Shown: positions 8,071 through 17,558, counted from the first letter of the stretch. The stretch: 64,000 nt of DNA from Paucibacter aquatile (GCF_002885975.1 NZ_POSP01000001.1:558001-622000), one strand, 5' to 3'. The notes: a model not told the origin generated them from the letters alone. Translations and numbers: made by a program.

Positions 8071-8986
8071 TGACCAGGGCTTTCTTGATGGCGCCGACCA
8101 CCAGGCTCGGGTCGTCCCACATCAGGAAGTGGTAGCCCTTGTCGCTCATCTGCAGGTTCAGGCCCTTCAGATCGGCGTACTGGCGCTCGAAGATGGCGCG
8201 GGTGCTGGCTTGGGTGCTGCCCATGCGCTCGTAAGCGGCCCAGGCGCCCAGCACCGTGGTCGGCACCTGGATCTGGCTCAGCTGGGGGCGCAGGTCGGTG
8301 GTCCAGAGCTCGTACATGGCCTGGGCTGTGGTGTGGCGGTCGCTGTTCAGGCCCCACTGCACCAGGTCCTCGATGCGCTCGCTCTGACGGGTCATGCCGG
8401 CCATCATCGGTGTCAGCTGGGCGCGCAGGCCCTCGGCCGGAGCATTGCGCATGCCCTGACGCATGCCCTCGGCCACGGGCTTGACCTGCTCGACCGTGGC
8501 GGCCGGGTTCTGGATACCGGGCAGAAAAGGCAGGGAGTCCACCACCACCAGCTGCTTCACCGTCTTGCCCTGCTTGTCTGCCGCCAGCACCAAGCCCAGC
8601 ACGCCGCCCAGGCTGTGGCCGACCACGGTGGCACCTTGGGGCGCTTCCTGCTGCAGCAGGGCCTGCAGCTGCCCCTTCATCTGCTGCAGAAAGTCTTCCG
8701 GCTTGCTCAGGGCCGGGCTGCCGGCAAAGCCGGGCAGCTGCACCATCAGGCAGCGCACGCCCGGTTGCAGCTGGGCGCAGGTCTCGGTCCAGACGCTGGC
8801 GGGGCTGTTCAGGCCGGGGATCATGAGGACAGGTCGGCCTTCGCCGCTGCGGCTGATCTGCAGGTCCTGGAACTTTTCCGGCGCTGCCTGGGCCGTGTGG
8901 CTGATCAGGCTCAGGCCGGCCAGGGCCAGGCTGGCGCCGATCCGGCACAGGGTGGCGCTCAGTCCGGGTGCTTGCTGCTTGTTCAT
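8063..8986 (-). CDS. Exported alpha/beta hydrolase
   Basis: 307 residues with a cleavable signal peptide (MNKQQAPGLSATLCRIGASL, then an Ala-rich core ending AQAA near residue 35). The fold shows the oxyanion-hole strand PVLMIPGLNSPASVW, the nucleophile elbow GHSLGG and a late His in DKGYHFLMWDDP. It is therefore a serine hydrolase acting in the periplasm or outside; ester or amide substrate unknown. AGGAG lies 6-10 nt upstream of the ATG, supporting this start. It is divergent from the M35 protease and tail-to-tail with chrA. The lux-box-like dyad at 9116-9131 is 130 nt upstream, so it could also be under that control. Confidence 0.85.
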   Translation of the reverse strand: MNKQQAPGLSATLCRIGASLALAGLSLISHTAQAAPEKFQDLQISRSGEGRPVLMIPGLNSPASVWTETCAQLQPGVRCLMVQLPGFAGSPALSKPEDFLQQMKGQLQALLQQEAPQGATVVGHSLGGVLGLVLAADKQGKTVKQLVVVDSLPFLPGIQNPAATVEQVKPVAEGMRQGMRNAPAEGLRAQLTPMMAGMTRQSERIEDLVQWGLNSDRHTTAQAMYELWTTDLRPQLSQIQVPTTVLGAWAAYERMGSTQASTRAIFERQYADLKGLNLQMSDKGYHFLMWDDPSLVVGAIKKALVTN

Positions 8987-9115
8987 TGCGGTCTCCTCTT
9001 CGTTGACTGGGAATGGAGCGCATTGTTGGCGGCCGCCGAGCGGCGCCGCGACCCCGAGCGATGAACAGCGGATGCGGGCGACGAGTGGCTAGCCGCAGCG
9101 CTGAATGGCTCCCAG

Positions 9116-9131
9116 CTGTAAGAGCTGACAG
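9116..9131. promoter_or_regulatory. lux-box-like dyad in the hydrolase / M35 protease divergent region
   Basis: CTGTAAGAGCTGACAG, a dyad with CTGT/ACAG and inner AG/CT pairing, 14 of 16 positions identical at non-degenerate sites to the lanA copy family and differing from 3273-3288 at one base. It lies 130 nt from the minus-strand hydrolase start and 185 nt from the plus-strand protease start, so the regulated gene is not fixed. The rest of the 330-nt gap 8987-9316 holds nothing else I can name. Confidence 0.6.
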
Positions 9132-9316
9132 TGTGAAGCCGGGCCATGCTTGCCTAGAGTGGCGGCACGCCCTGGCGTTCGGCCTGGTCTGGCGAATGAC
9201 GGATCGATCGAGGGCGCTGGGTGTGCTGGATCTGCCCCTTGTTCCTCTGGTGGCGTGTTGACCTGTCTGTTGTGTTGACCCCATTTGTATTCACCGTTAC
9301 TTGGAGTGCCTGACTC

Positions 9317-10402
9317 ATGTTTCGTACCTCTGCTGCCGCGACCGCTTCTGCCACGTCCCACAGCCCGCTGCTGCCCTGGGGCGTGGCTGCCCTGGTGTGT
9401 TTTGTGGCGGGGGGCGCCCATGCCGCGGCGGCGGTCAGTGGTCTGGAGGTGCGCCTGTCGGTGGCTCAGCCGGTGCTCAAAGGCGATGTCGATGTGCATG
9501 TCAGCGTCAGCATCACCAACACCAGCCGCCAGCCGCGCCAGATCCTGCGCTCTCAGCTGCCAGGTTCGGCGCCGATGGCGGCGCTGTTTCGCATCAGCCG
9601 TGACGGCCAGCTTGTCGACTACACCGGCCCACTGGTCAAACGCGGCCCCTTGACCGAGGCCGACTACCTGAGCCTGGCGCCTGGGGAAACCCAGACCTTC
9701 GAGGCCGAGCTGACCGGCACCTACGATCTGAGCCAGAACGGCCGCTATGCCATCGAGTACATCGGTCTGGCCAAGCAGGCCGAGGCGGCCAGCGCGATCA
9801 GTGAACTGGCCCCGACCTATATCTGGCTGGAAGGGCGCAGCCCGCAGCCCGTATCGGCCCGCCCCGAGCCGTCACCGTCATTGGCCGGAAGTGTCAGCTA
9901 CACGGGCAACTGCACGGCATCGCAAAAGACCACGCTGGCCAGCGCCTTCAGTGCCGCATCCAACTACGCCCAGGCTGCCCAGACCTATTTGAATGGCACC
10001 GGCTCGGGCACCCAGCGTTACAAGACCTGGTTTGGCGCTTACACCAGCGCGCGCTGGAACACGGCCAAGGCCCACTTCGTCGCCACCAATGATGCCTTCA
10101 AGAACAAGGCGGTCACGCTCGACTGCAGCTGCAAGCAGAGCTACTACGCCTACGTCTACCCGACCCAGCCGTACAAGATCTACCTCTGCAATGCCTTCTG
10201 GAGCGCACCGATGACCGGCACCGACTCCAAGGCCGGCACCTTGATCCATGAGATGACCCATTTCAATGTGGTGGCGGGCACGGATGACTGGGCCTACGGC
10301 CAGAGTGCTGCCAAGTCCCTGGCCTTGTCCAACCCGACCAAGGCGCTGGACAACGCCGACAGCCATGAGTATTTCGTCGAGAACACCCCTCCGCTGCCTT
10401 GA
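9317..10402 (+). CDS. Secreted M35-type (aspzincin) metalloendopeptidase
   Basis: 361 residues: a signal peptide to about residue 36 (ending GGAHAAAA), a beta-sandwich-like propeptide of about 150 residues (LEVRLSVAQPVLKGDVDVHV onward), a linker, then a C-terminal zinc protease domain. HEMTH (311-315) supplies two His and the catalytic Glu. GTDDWAYG (321-328) matches the GTxDxxYG signature of aspzincins, with Asp324 as third ligand. This makes it a deuterolysin/peptidyl-Lys metallopeptidase relative, like the AsaP1 exotoxin type in which an N-terminal propeptide is cleaved off. Cys-containing loops such as DCSCKQSYYAYVYP suggest disulphides. A rho-independent terminator follows. A lux-box-like dyad lies upstream. 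Confidence 0.88.
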   Translation: MFRTSAAATASATSHSPLLPWGVAALVCFVAGGAHAAAAVSGLEVRLSVAQPVLKGDVDVHVSVSITNTSRQPRQILRSQLPGSAPMAALFRISRDGQLVDYTGPLVKRGPLTEADYLSLAPGETQTFEAELTGTYDLSQNGRYAIEYIGLAKQAEAASAISELAPTYIWLEGRSPQPVSARPEPSPSLAGSVSYTGNCTASQKTTLASAFSAASNYAQAAQTYLNGTGSGTQRYKTWFGAYTSARWNTAKAHFVATNDAFKNKAVTLDCSCKQSYYAYVYPTQPYKIYLCNAFWSAPMTGTDSKAGTLIHEMTHFNVVAGTDDWAYGQSAAKSLALSNPTKALDNADSHEYFVENTPPLP

Positions 10403-10517
10403 TCGCCGCAGCGCTGGCTGCACCCGCACCCGAACCCGCACCGAATCCGCATGCGGCCGAGCCCGGCTTGCGGATTGCGCCCTGATCGACCCCTGAAACT
10501 TGCCCTCTCCCCTCGTT

Positions 10518-10554
10518 GGCCCCGTTGGCTGCCCAGCCGCGGGGCCTTTTTTTT
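10518..10554 (+). terminator. Rho-independent terminator after the M35 protease gene
   Basis: GGCCCCG (10518-10524) and CGGGGCC (10540-10546) form a stem closed by a 15-nt loop and followed by eight T. It lies 116 nt after the protease stop. The remaining gap 10403-10790 between the two convergent genes shows only this and the opposite-strand hairpin. Confidence 0.85.
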
Positions 10555-10590
10555 GGGCGCGAGAGCGCTTCAAAAAGGAAGAGACAAAGC

Positions 10591-10625
10591 AAAGCCCCGG
10601 ACGGCGCGATGCGCGTCTCGGGGCC
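10591..10625 (-). terminator. Probable terminator of the tpsBA operon
   Basis: On the minus strand GGCCCCGAGACG pairs with CGTCCGGGGC and is followed by a T-rich tract (TTTGCTTTG). It lies 166 nt after the TpsA stop. The tail is broken by G and C, so efficiency is uncertain. Confidence 0.5.
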
Positions 10626-10790
10626 TTGGGCTGCGTCCCCCAGCCAGGGGGCTCTTGCGCGCCGGTCTGCGCCGGGCTGCTGCGAAGAGCGAGACATGCC
10701 GGTCTTGCGCCGGCTTGGCGACAGGGCCGCGATGGGCCTGCTTTCCTCCGTTGTTTTCGTGCGTGCGGGCTCAGCGCCTTGGGTTGGGCC

Positions 10791-13700
10791 TCACTCCACG
10801 TAGCTCAAGACCACCGAACGCACCTGGTCGACGCCGATGCCGGCATCGCGCTTGAGCGCACTCAAGGCGTAGGCGCTGAGCAGCTCGTGGCCCAGTTCGG
10901 CGGCGGCGACGGGCGTGCGCACGCGCAGGCTGCCGTCTTCACCAAAGCTGAGGCGCAGGCTGCTGGTGTGATCCCCCGGCAGCACCAACAAGGCTTCACC
11001 GCTGTAGCGCAGGCCGCGCTGCGGCTCCGGCAGGGGCGAGGGCTGGCTGGAGCCGCGCACCACGGCCAAGCTGTCGCCCAGATCGGTCAGCTTGAACTGG
11101 CCCAGCGGCTCCAGCGCTTCGCTGGCGCGTTGGCTGAACAGGGGCACATCGGCCGCCAGCGCCTGCTCCAGCGGGCCCTGCGCCACGGCGATGCTGACGC
11201 GGCCGTGGGCCGACAGCGCCTGCTCGGTGTCGAAGCGGGCGACGCCGCCGCCACCCTTGAGCTCCGAGGCGCCGCCGCGGCCCAGGGCCTGGCTGCCGCC
11301 TGAGGCATCGGAGCTCAGCGTCGCAGCGCCGGGGCCGGCATTGAACGCCACCAGCGGGCTGCCGGCTGCGTTCGGGGCATCGCCGCCGAGCAGGGGGCTG
11401 GCTGCGCCTGTTGCCGCACCGGCCTGACCGCCCGAGCGCGTGCTGTTGCCGCCCGGCGGGGTGATGGAGGTGGCGGCCGTGGCATCGCTGGCCGGTGGCG
11501 CGCTGATGTTGCCGGTGGCCTGGATGCTGGCGGCGGACAGGCTGTAGTTCTGCGCGTCGGCACCGCTCAGCTGCACGCTGCTGATCTGCACCGGCTTGTC
11601 GCTGCCCACGGCCGCATCCAGGAACTGGCCCTGCACCTGGCCTTGCACCTGATCGCCGGCCAGCACGCCCTGGAGCTGCAGGGCGCCCAGGCTGGCCTGG
11701 GTGCTGCCGTCGTAGCGCTTGCCCTCGGCTTGCAGGTCCGCGGCGCTCAGCTGGCGCTGGGCGATGTCGGCCTTGGCGGCTTGCGTGCTGCTGGACAGCT
11801 GGTAGTTGCCGGCATCGGCACCGTTCAGGGTCAGGCTCACGGTCGCGGCCTTGTCCTTGCCGGCGTTCTTGTCAGCGAACTGGGCGCTGGCTTGCAGGCC
11901 GACCTGGTCACCGGCGATCAGGCCTTGCAGGGCGCCAGCCGTGACGGTGGCGGCGGTGCTGCCGTCGTAGACCTTGCCGGCCACGCTGGAGGCGCCGGCG
12001 GAGATCACCTTGGCCGCGATGTCGGCTTTGGCGGCTTGCGTGCTGCTGACCAACTGGTAGTTGCCCGCATCGGCGCCGCTCAGGGCCAGGCTCACGGACG
12101 CGGCCTTGTCCTTGCCGGCGTTCTTGTCCGCGAACTGGGCCTTGGCTTGCAGGCCGACTTGGTCACCGGCGATCAGGCCTTGCAGGGCGCCAGCCGTCAC
12201 GTTGGCGGCGGTGCTGCCGTCGTAGACCTTGCCGGCCACGCTGGAGGCGCCGGCGGAGATCACCTTGGCCGCGATGTCGGCTTTGGCGGCTTGCGTGCTG
12301 CTGACCAACTGGTAGTTGCCCGCATCGGCGCCGCTCAGGGCCAGGCTCACAGTGGCGGCCTTGTCTTTGCCGGCGTTCTTGTCGGCGAACTGGGCGCTGG
12401 CTTGCAGGCCGACGCGGTCACCGTCGACCAGGCCGTGCAGGGCGCCGGCCGTCACGCTGGCGGCCGTGCTGCCGTCGTAGACCTTGCCGGCCACAGTGGA
12501 TGCGTCAGCGGCAATCACCTTGGCCGCGATGTCGGCGGCGGCGGCTTGCGTGCTGCTGGCCAGCTGGTAGTTGCCTGCATCGGCACCGTTCAGGGCCAGA
12601 GCGATGGTGGCCGCCTTGTCCTTGCCGGCGTTCTTGTCGGCGAACTGGGCGCTGGCTTGCAGGCCGACCTGGTCGTCACCGATCAGGCCTTGCAGGGCGC
12701 CGGCCCTGACGCTGGCGGCGGTGCTGCCGTCGTAGACCTTGCCGGCCACGGTGGACACGCCGGCCGTGATCGTCTTGGCCGTGATGTCGGCTTGTGCCGC
12801 TTGTGTGCTGCTGGCCAGCTGGTAGTTGCCGGCATCGCTGCCGCTCAAGGCCAGAGCAATGGTGGCGGCCTTGTCCTTGCCGGCGTTCTTGTCGGCAAAC
12901 TGGGCGTTTGCTTGCAGGCCGACCTGGTCGTCACCGATCAGGCCTTGCAGGGCGCCGGCCCTGACGCTGGCGGCAGTGCTGCCGTCGTAGACCTTGCCGG
13001 CCACGCTGGAGGCGCCGGCGGTGATCGTTTTGGCCGTGATCGTCGCCTGGGCGCTGGCCTGGTCGCTGCTCAGCAGATAGTTGCCGGCATCGGCGCCGCC
13101 GAGTGCCAGGCCGCTGATGGCCACGGCCTTGTTGCGGCCCGCGTTCTTGTCGGCAAAAGCGGCGCTGCCACTGAGGCTCAGGGCATCGCCTTCCACCATG
13201 CCGCTGAGGCTGGCGGCCAGCAGCTCGGCGCGGCTGTTGCCGTCGTAGACCTTGTCGGCGACTTGCAGGCCGCTGGCGTCGAGGCTGCGCGGGGTGATCA
13301 CGCCGATGTCGGCGCTCACCGCCTGGCTGCGGTAGCCGTAGACCGCCACGCTGCCGGCTTGAGCGCTGGCCGTGATGTTCATATGGCTGACCGAAACGGT
13401 TTTGCCATTGCCCACGTTCTTGCTGTCGTACACGGCTTGTGCGCTGCCCAGGCTCACGCTGTCGCCGTCGATGGCACCCGTGGTGATCTGCAGCTGGTTG
13501 GCGTTCAGCGTGGCGGTGGTGTTGCCGTCGTAGACCTTGCTGACCGTGCCGCTGAGTTGGGCTTGCAGCACGGGTGCTACACGGTAGAGCATGCCGTTGC
13601 CCTGGCCCAGCACGGTGCTGGCACTGCTGGCGTCGTACTGCTTGAAGGCTTGCGTCAGGCCGCCGCGCACGTCTTGGCGCGGGTCGGTCGAGTAGATGCG

Positions 13701-16700
13701 CCAGGCGCCGTCGCTGGCCTGGACCGCGCTGCTGCCTGCGTTGTTGATGAAGTGGCGGCCGGCTTCCAGCAGCAAGGGCAAGGCAACCTTCGCGCTGTTG
13801 CTGGCGACCACCGCCTGGTTCAGCACCAGATCGCTGCTGGCGCCGCTGCTGCGTAGGTCCACGCTGCCGCTGGCGCGCACGCCGTTCAGGCTGTCGGCAC
13901 TGCCCACGGTCAAGCGGCGGCTGTTCTTGAAGGCCAGGTCCCCCACCTCGGCGGCGATTTCGTCCACTTGATGGGCGCTGCTGCCCGGCTTGAGCTGCAC
14001 GCTGCCACTGCTGCGCACAGCCAGCTTGGGGGCCGTCAGCACGCCGCGGCCTGAGATGCCCACACCGGCCTGATCGTTCAGCGACAAGGTGTTGGCAGCT
14101 GTGACGGCTGTGTCCAGCTGCAGGCCGCCCTGGGCCGCACTCAGGTGCAGGCTGCCGCTGCTGGTGCTGAGGGCGCCATCCACCGTCAGGCGCTGGGCCT
14201 GGATGTCGACCTTGTTCTGCACCGCGGCGCTGAAAGCATGGGCCAGCACGGTGTCATCGCTGGCCAGCAGGCGCAGGGTGTCCACGCCGGCCAGCTTGGC
14301 GATCGAGGCCGCGCTCAGCTGGCCGCCCGTGCCGCCGATGTGCACCGCGCTTTGCGCGCCGCTGACGCTGAATTCCAGCGTGCTGCGGCTCTGGCCGCTG
14401 AGCGTGGCGCTCTCGGCATCGAAGCCGCTGGCCGACTGCAGTTGCAGGGTGGCGCTGCTGTTGTTGAGTGCCAGCGGGGCGTTCAGGCCCAGGCGGCCCT
14501 GGGCCTGCAGCTGCACCGTCGGGCTGCTGCCGGCCTTGACCGTCAGGCCGCTCAAACCATCGACGGAGCCAAGGCTCCAGCCTGCATGGCCCAGCTGCTG
14601 CACCTCAGTGTTGCCGCCGACGTCCAGCGCCAGGGTGCTGAAGTCGAAGCGGCTGTCGCTCAGGGTGGCGCCGGCGCCCGCCGTCACGGCCACGCGAGCC
14701 GCCGAGACGCCGCCGTTGACGCCGATCACGCGCTGCCCGCTCTTCAGGTGCACGGTGCTGGCCAGGGTGCTGATGTCGCTGTCGAAGACCAGATTGCCGC
14801 CATCGCTGCGCCCCACCTCCAGTGTGGCCGCGCTGATCTGGCCCAGGGTGGCGTTGTTCAGGCCGGTGCCAAGATGCAGTTCGTTGGCAGCCGTCATCTG
14901 GCGCAGGGTGACCTTGCCGGCGCCTGCGTTGGCGGTGACGGTCTGGCTGATGTTGATGGTGTCGCCGGTCAGCGTGATGCCGCCGCTGGTGTTGCTCAGG
15001 GTGCCGGCGCTGATGTCCACGGTCTTGTTGACCATCTCGAACGAGCCGCTGGCGCTGAAGCTGAAGTTGCCCGGCACGCTGATGGTGCCGGTGCCGTCTT
15101 CGCGGCCGATGGTCAGGTTCTTGACGCCGGGCAGCTTGTTCAGCGTGGCCGGCGAGGCGAAGCCATTGGCATCGCCCAAGACCATATTGGTGGCCTTGTC
15201 GTAGGGCTCCAGGCGCAGCGAGGCAGTGCTCAGGTTGTTGAGGGTGGCGGTGCCCCAGTCGACCTTGTCGGCACGCAGGGTCAGGACGCCGCTGCCGGTG
15301 TCCAGATTGACGCCGACGCTGCCGAAACGGATGGTGCCGTCGGTGAAGATGCTCGCGCCGCCCTTGAAAGTGAAGGCGGTGTTGACGTCGATGTCACCGG
15401 TGGCATGGATCTGGCCGGCCAGAATCTTGGGGCCGTCCGGGCCGACGCCGCCGGGGTAGGACCCGGTCTCGCGGTCAAAGAACAGCCGCCCCGCGCCGAC
15501 ATCGATGCGGCCATTCATGGTGATGCCGCCACGACCCGAAGCCAGGTAGACGTTGCCACCTGCAGTGCTGATCGGAGCGTTCAGGGTGAAGGCGCCCCCG
15601 GTGCCCGAATCGGCGTCGGCCCACAGGCGAACATAGCCGCCCTGGCTGTTGACGCTGCCGCCAATCGTGATGCCGTTGGCGCCGAAGACGGTGATGGTGC
15701 CGGGATCGACGGCACCGGGCGTTGCTGAGCGAAGGTCATAGTTGCGCAGCGGCCCGGAGGGGTTGCCACCTGCACCCGTTGCCACCAGGTGCGGGACATT
15801 GATCACCGAGGCCCTGCCTCCGTTGACTGCGTCCGTTTCGCCCGAGTTCCAGTTGGAGGCGATCAGCAAGATGCCGGCGGCGCCGTTGACGCGCAGGGTG
15901 TCCGCTTTCTGTTCAAAGCGAATCACACCGATCTTGTCGCCCGGATCGCTGCCCATTTGCCCGCCGCGGCCGGCCACGGCGGTGAAGCTCACACCGTCGG
16001 CCAGGTCCAGCACACCGTCCGTGCTGCCGGTGGCGCGCAGGTCCTTGAAGGTGATGTTGTTGGTGGCCTCGAGCACGATGTTGGCGGACTGGGCCTCCAA
16101 GTCTTTCTCATAGACCACCGATCCGCTGAGACTGCCGCTGCCGGAGCCGCCTCCGCGAATTTCGAGCGTGCTGGGGTCCAGCAACAGATCCCCCGTCCGC
16201 CCCTTCGCCGCCCGCGCATCGGTGCGGCCGCTGTAGGCCAGCTCCTGCTTGCCCGAAACTTCCGCGCGGCCGCCGTTGCCGCCCTCGGCGCCACCGCGCA
16301 CGTCGATGCGACCGGCGAACTCGGTGCGGCCATCGGACCAGAACACCACCTCGCCGCCGTCGCCGCTCTGACCGGCGTTCTGGCCGGCATTGGCCCGCGC
16401 TTGTACGCCGGCTTCGGCCTTCAGGCTCTGGGCGTTCGGATGCTGGGCGTCCTGGCCTTGCCAGCCGCCGCCGACATGGATCTGGCCGCCGCCGGTGGCT
16501 CCGCTGGCATCCAGCCGGGCGCCGTCGCGCAGGCTCAGCTGCGCGCCCTTCACGTCAATGCGGCCACCGCGGCCGGGCTCGCTGTGGGCGTCGAGCGTGC
16601 CGCTCAGGCTCACCTCGCCATTCGCGCCGCCGTCCAGCAGGATGCGGCCGCCTTGCTGGCTCAGGCTGCTGGCTTCGATCAGGCCGCTGCTGTTGACCAC

Positions 16701-17558
16701 GCTGGCGCGCAGGGCGCCCGCGGCTTGGGCGCTCAGCTGGACCAGGCCGCCGGCGGCGTGGATCTCGCCGCTGTGGCCGATCTGGGCTTGCAGCGCCGCG
16801 CGCTCCACCGAGAGGCTGAGGAGGCCGTCGCCGTTCAGGTCCAGGCTGACTTGTTCAGCGGCGCCGAGCAGGCTGCTGCCGCCGGGCGTGTGGATCTGGC
16901 CGCTGTTGTCCACCTGCGGCGCGATCAGTGCGACCACGCCGCCTGCGGCCTTGCTGCTCAGACGGCCGCTATTCTCGACCTGGCCGGCCGTGCTGCTGCC
17001 CTTGAAGTGGGCGCGGCCGGCCAGAAAGTCGGCATCCGAAATGGTCAGCGAGCTGGCCACCAGGCCGCCCACATCAACCTGCGCCGTGCGGCCGAAGACC
17101 ACGCCGTTCGGGTTGAGCAGCCAGACCTGGCCGTTCGATTGCAGGCTGCCGAAGATGGCGCTGGCCTCGCCGCCGGTGACGCGGTTGAGCGCGATGCTCT
17201 GGCTGCCCGGTTGCTCGAAGCGCACCTGCGCATCACGGCCGATGTTGAACTGGCTCCAGTTCATGATCAGCTTGTCGCTGGCTTGCTGCACGCGCAGCTG
17301 ACCCGGCTGGTTCTGCAGCAGCTGGGCCTGGCCCGCGACCACGCTGCCGCCGCTGGGCAGGGCCAGGGCCGGTGGCGCCTGGGCCGCCGGGGCTTGCGCC
17401 TGCGCGCCGCTGGCCAGAAGGGTCGAGAGCAGCAGGGCGCCGGAGGCCCGCTTGCCGCGGCCGGCCGTGTGCTCGGCCACGGCGACAAAGGCCTGGCTCA
17501 GCTCACTCCAGACCAGGCGGTAGCTGTGGTTCAGGGACGAGGATTTCTTGGTTTTCAT
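10791..17558 (-). CDS. TpsA exoprotein of a two-partner secretion system (filamentous haemagglutinin type) with MBG/YDG repeats
   Basis: 2255-residue exported protein. It starts with an extended signal peptide region (HSYRLVWSELSQAFVAVAEH) and a signal core ending ASGAQAQ. The FHA-type TPS secretion domain follows (about 60-310), with IMNWSQFNIG, GSQSIALNRVTGG and QVWLLNPNGVVFG. A long beta-helix region comes next. From about residue 1350 to 2010 it has eight tandem MBG/YDG-type units of about 85 residues, each with a KVYDGST-like motif and a DAGNYQL motif. A Gly/Ser/Ala-rich linker and a unique C-terminal domain of about 200 residues end the protein. I see no Cys, so no cysteine hook as in CdrA. 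It is probably an adhesin or biofilm matrix protein, exported through the TpsB encoded 70 nt upstream. Confidence 0.92.
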   Translation of the reverse strand: MKTKKSSSLNHSYRLVWSELSQAFVAVAEHTAGRGKRASGALLLSTLLASGAQAQAPAAQAPPALALPSGGSVVAGQAQLLQNQPGQLRVQQASDKLIMNWSQFNIGRDAQVRFEQPGSQSIALNRVTGGEASAIFGSLQSNGQVWLLNPNGVVFGRTAQVDVGGLVASSLTISDADFLAGRAHFKGSSTAGQVENSGRLSSKAAGGVVALIAPQVDNSGQIHTPGGSSLLGAAEQVSLDLNGDGLLSLSVERAALQAQIGHSGEIHAAGGLVQLSAQAAGALRASVVNSSGLIEASSLSQQGGRILLDGGANGEVSLSGTLDAHSEPGRGGRIDVKGAQLSLRDGARLDASGATGGGQIHVGGGWQGQDAQHPNAQSLKAEAGVQARANAGQNAGQSGDGGEVVFWSDGRTEFAGRIDVRGGAEGGNGGRAEVSGKQELAYSGRTDARAAKGRTGDLLLDPSTLEIRGGGSGSGSLSGSVVYEKDLEAQSANIVLEATNNITFKDLRATGSTDGVLDLADGVSFTAVAGRGGQMGSDPGDKIGVIRFEQKADTLRVNGAAGILLIASNWNSGETDAVNGGRASVINVPHLVATGAGGNPSGPLRNYDLRSATPGAVDPGTITVFGANGITIGGSVNSQGGYVRLWADADSGTGGAFTLNAPISTAGGNVYLASGRGGITMNGRIDVGAGRLFFDRETGSYPGGVGPDGPKILAGQIHATGDIDVNTAFTFKGGASIFTDGTIRFGSVGVNLDTGSGVLTLRADKVDWGTATLNNLSTASLRLEPYDKATNMVLGDANGFASPATLNKLPGVKNLTIGREDGTGTISVPGNFSFSASGSFEMVNKTVDISAGTLSNTSGGITLTGDTINISQTVTANAGAGKVTLRQMTAANELHLGTGLNNATLGQISAATLEVGRSDGGNLVFDSDISTLASTVHLKSGQRVIGVNGGVSAARVAVTAGAGATLSDSRFDFSTLALDVGGNTEVQQLGHAGWSLGSVDGLSGLTVKAGSSPTVQLQAQGRLGLNAPLALNNSSATLQLQSASGFDAESATLSGQSRSTLEFSVSGAQSAVHIGGTGGQLSAASIAKLAGVDTLRLLASDDTVLAHAFSAAVQNKVDIQAQRLTVDGALSTSSGSLHLSAAQGGLQLDTAVTAANTLSLNDQAGVGISGRGVLTAPKLAVRSSGSVQLKPGSSAHQVDEIAAEVGDLAFKNSRRLTVGSADSLNGVRASGSVDLRSSGASSDLVLNQAVVASNSAKVALPLLLEAGRHFINNAGSSAVQASDGAWRIYSTDPRQDVRGGLTQAFKQYDASSASTVLGQGNGMLYRVAPVLQAQLSGTVSKVYDGNTTATLNANQLQITTGAIDGDSVSLGSAQAVYDSKNVGNGKTVSVSHMNITASAQAGSVAVYGYRSQAVSADIGVITPRSLDASGLQVADKVYDGNSRAELLAASLSGMVEGDALSLSGSAAFADKNAGRNKAVAISGLALGGADAGNYLLSSDQASAQATITAKTITAGASSVAGKVYDGSTAASVRAGALQGLIGDDQVGLQANAQFADKNAGKDKAATIALALSGSDAGNYQLASSTQAAQADITAKTITAGVSTVAGKVYDGSTAASVRAGALQGLIGDDQVGLQASAQFADKNAGKDKAATIALALNGADAGNYQLASSTQAAAADIAAKVIAADASTVAGKVYDGSTAASVTAGALHGLVDGDRVGLQASAQFADKNAGKDKAATVSLALSGADAGNYQLVSSTQAAKADIAAKVISAGASSVAGKVYDGSTAANVTAGALQGLIAGDQVGLQAKAQFADKNAGKDKAASVSLALSGADAGNYQLVSSTQAAKADIAAKVISAGASSVAGKVYDGSTAATVTAGALQGLIAGDQVGLQASAQFADKNAGKDKAATVSLTLNGADAGNYQLSSSTQAAKADIAQRQLSAADLQAEGKRYDGSTQASLGALQLQGVLAGDQVQGQVQGQFLDAAVGSDKPVQISSVQLSGADAQNYSLSAASIQATGNISAPPASDATAATSITPPGGNSTRSGGQAGAATGAASPLLGGDAPNAAGSPLVAFNAGPGAATLSSDASGGSQALGRGGASELKGGGGVARFDTEQALSAHGRVSIAVAQGPLEQALAADVPLFSQRASEALEPLGQFKLTDLGDSLAVVRGSSQPSPLPEPQRGLRYSGEALLVLPGDHTSSLRLSFGEDGSLRVRTPVAAAELGHELLSAYALSALKRDAGIGVDQVRSVVLSYVE
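11700..13530 (-). repeat. 255-bp tandem repeat array inside tpsA
   Basis: The GTGCTGCCGTCGTAG block recurs at 11701, 11956, 12211, 12466, 12721 and 12976, exactly 255 bp apart. Two diverged units follow near 13234 and 13510. The central units are nearly identical at DNA level over long stretches. Each unit codes for one MBG/YDG domain of 85 residues. Such arrays expand and contract by recombination. Confidence 0.93.

Noticed and set aside
11700..13530. Repeat array as a possible CRISPR
   Set aside because: Units are 255 bp, contiguous and coding for protein domains. No 20-40 bp repeat/spacer alternation and no cas genes.
11643..13856. A 737-codon plus-strand open frame with tandem repeats
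   Set aside because: Antisense to the tpsA repeat array; the repeats come from the array. The minus frame carries the MBG/YDG motifs and the TPS domain.
10791..17558. LapG cleavage motif in TpsA
   Set aside because: I looked for TAAG/PAAG-like sites near the N-terminus. Only KAAGG in the TPS domain and GAATGAA in the linker were found, neither a convincing site.
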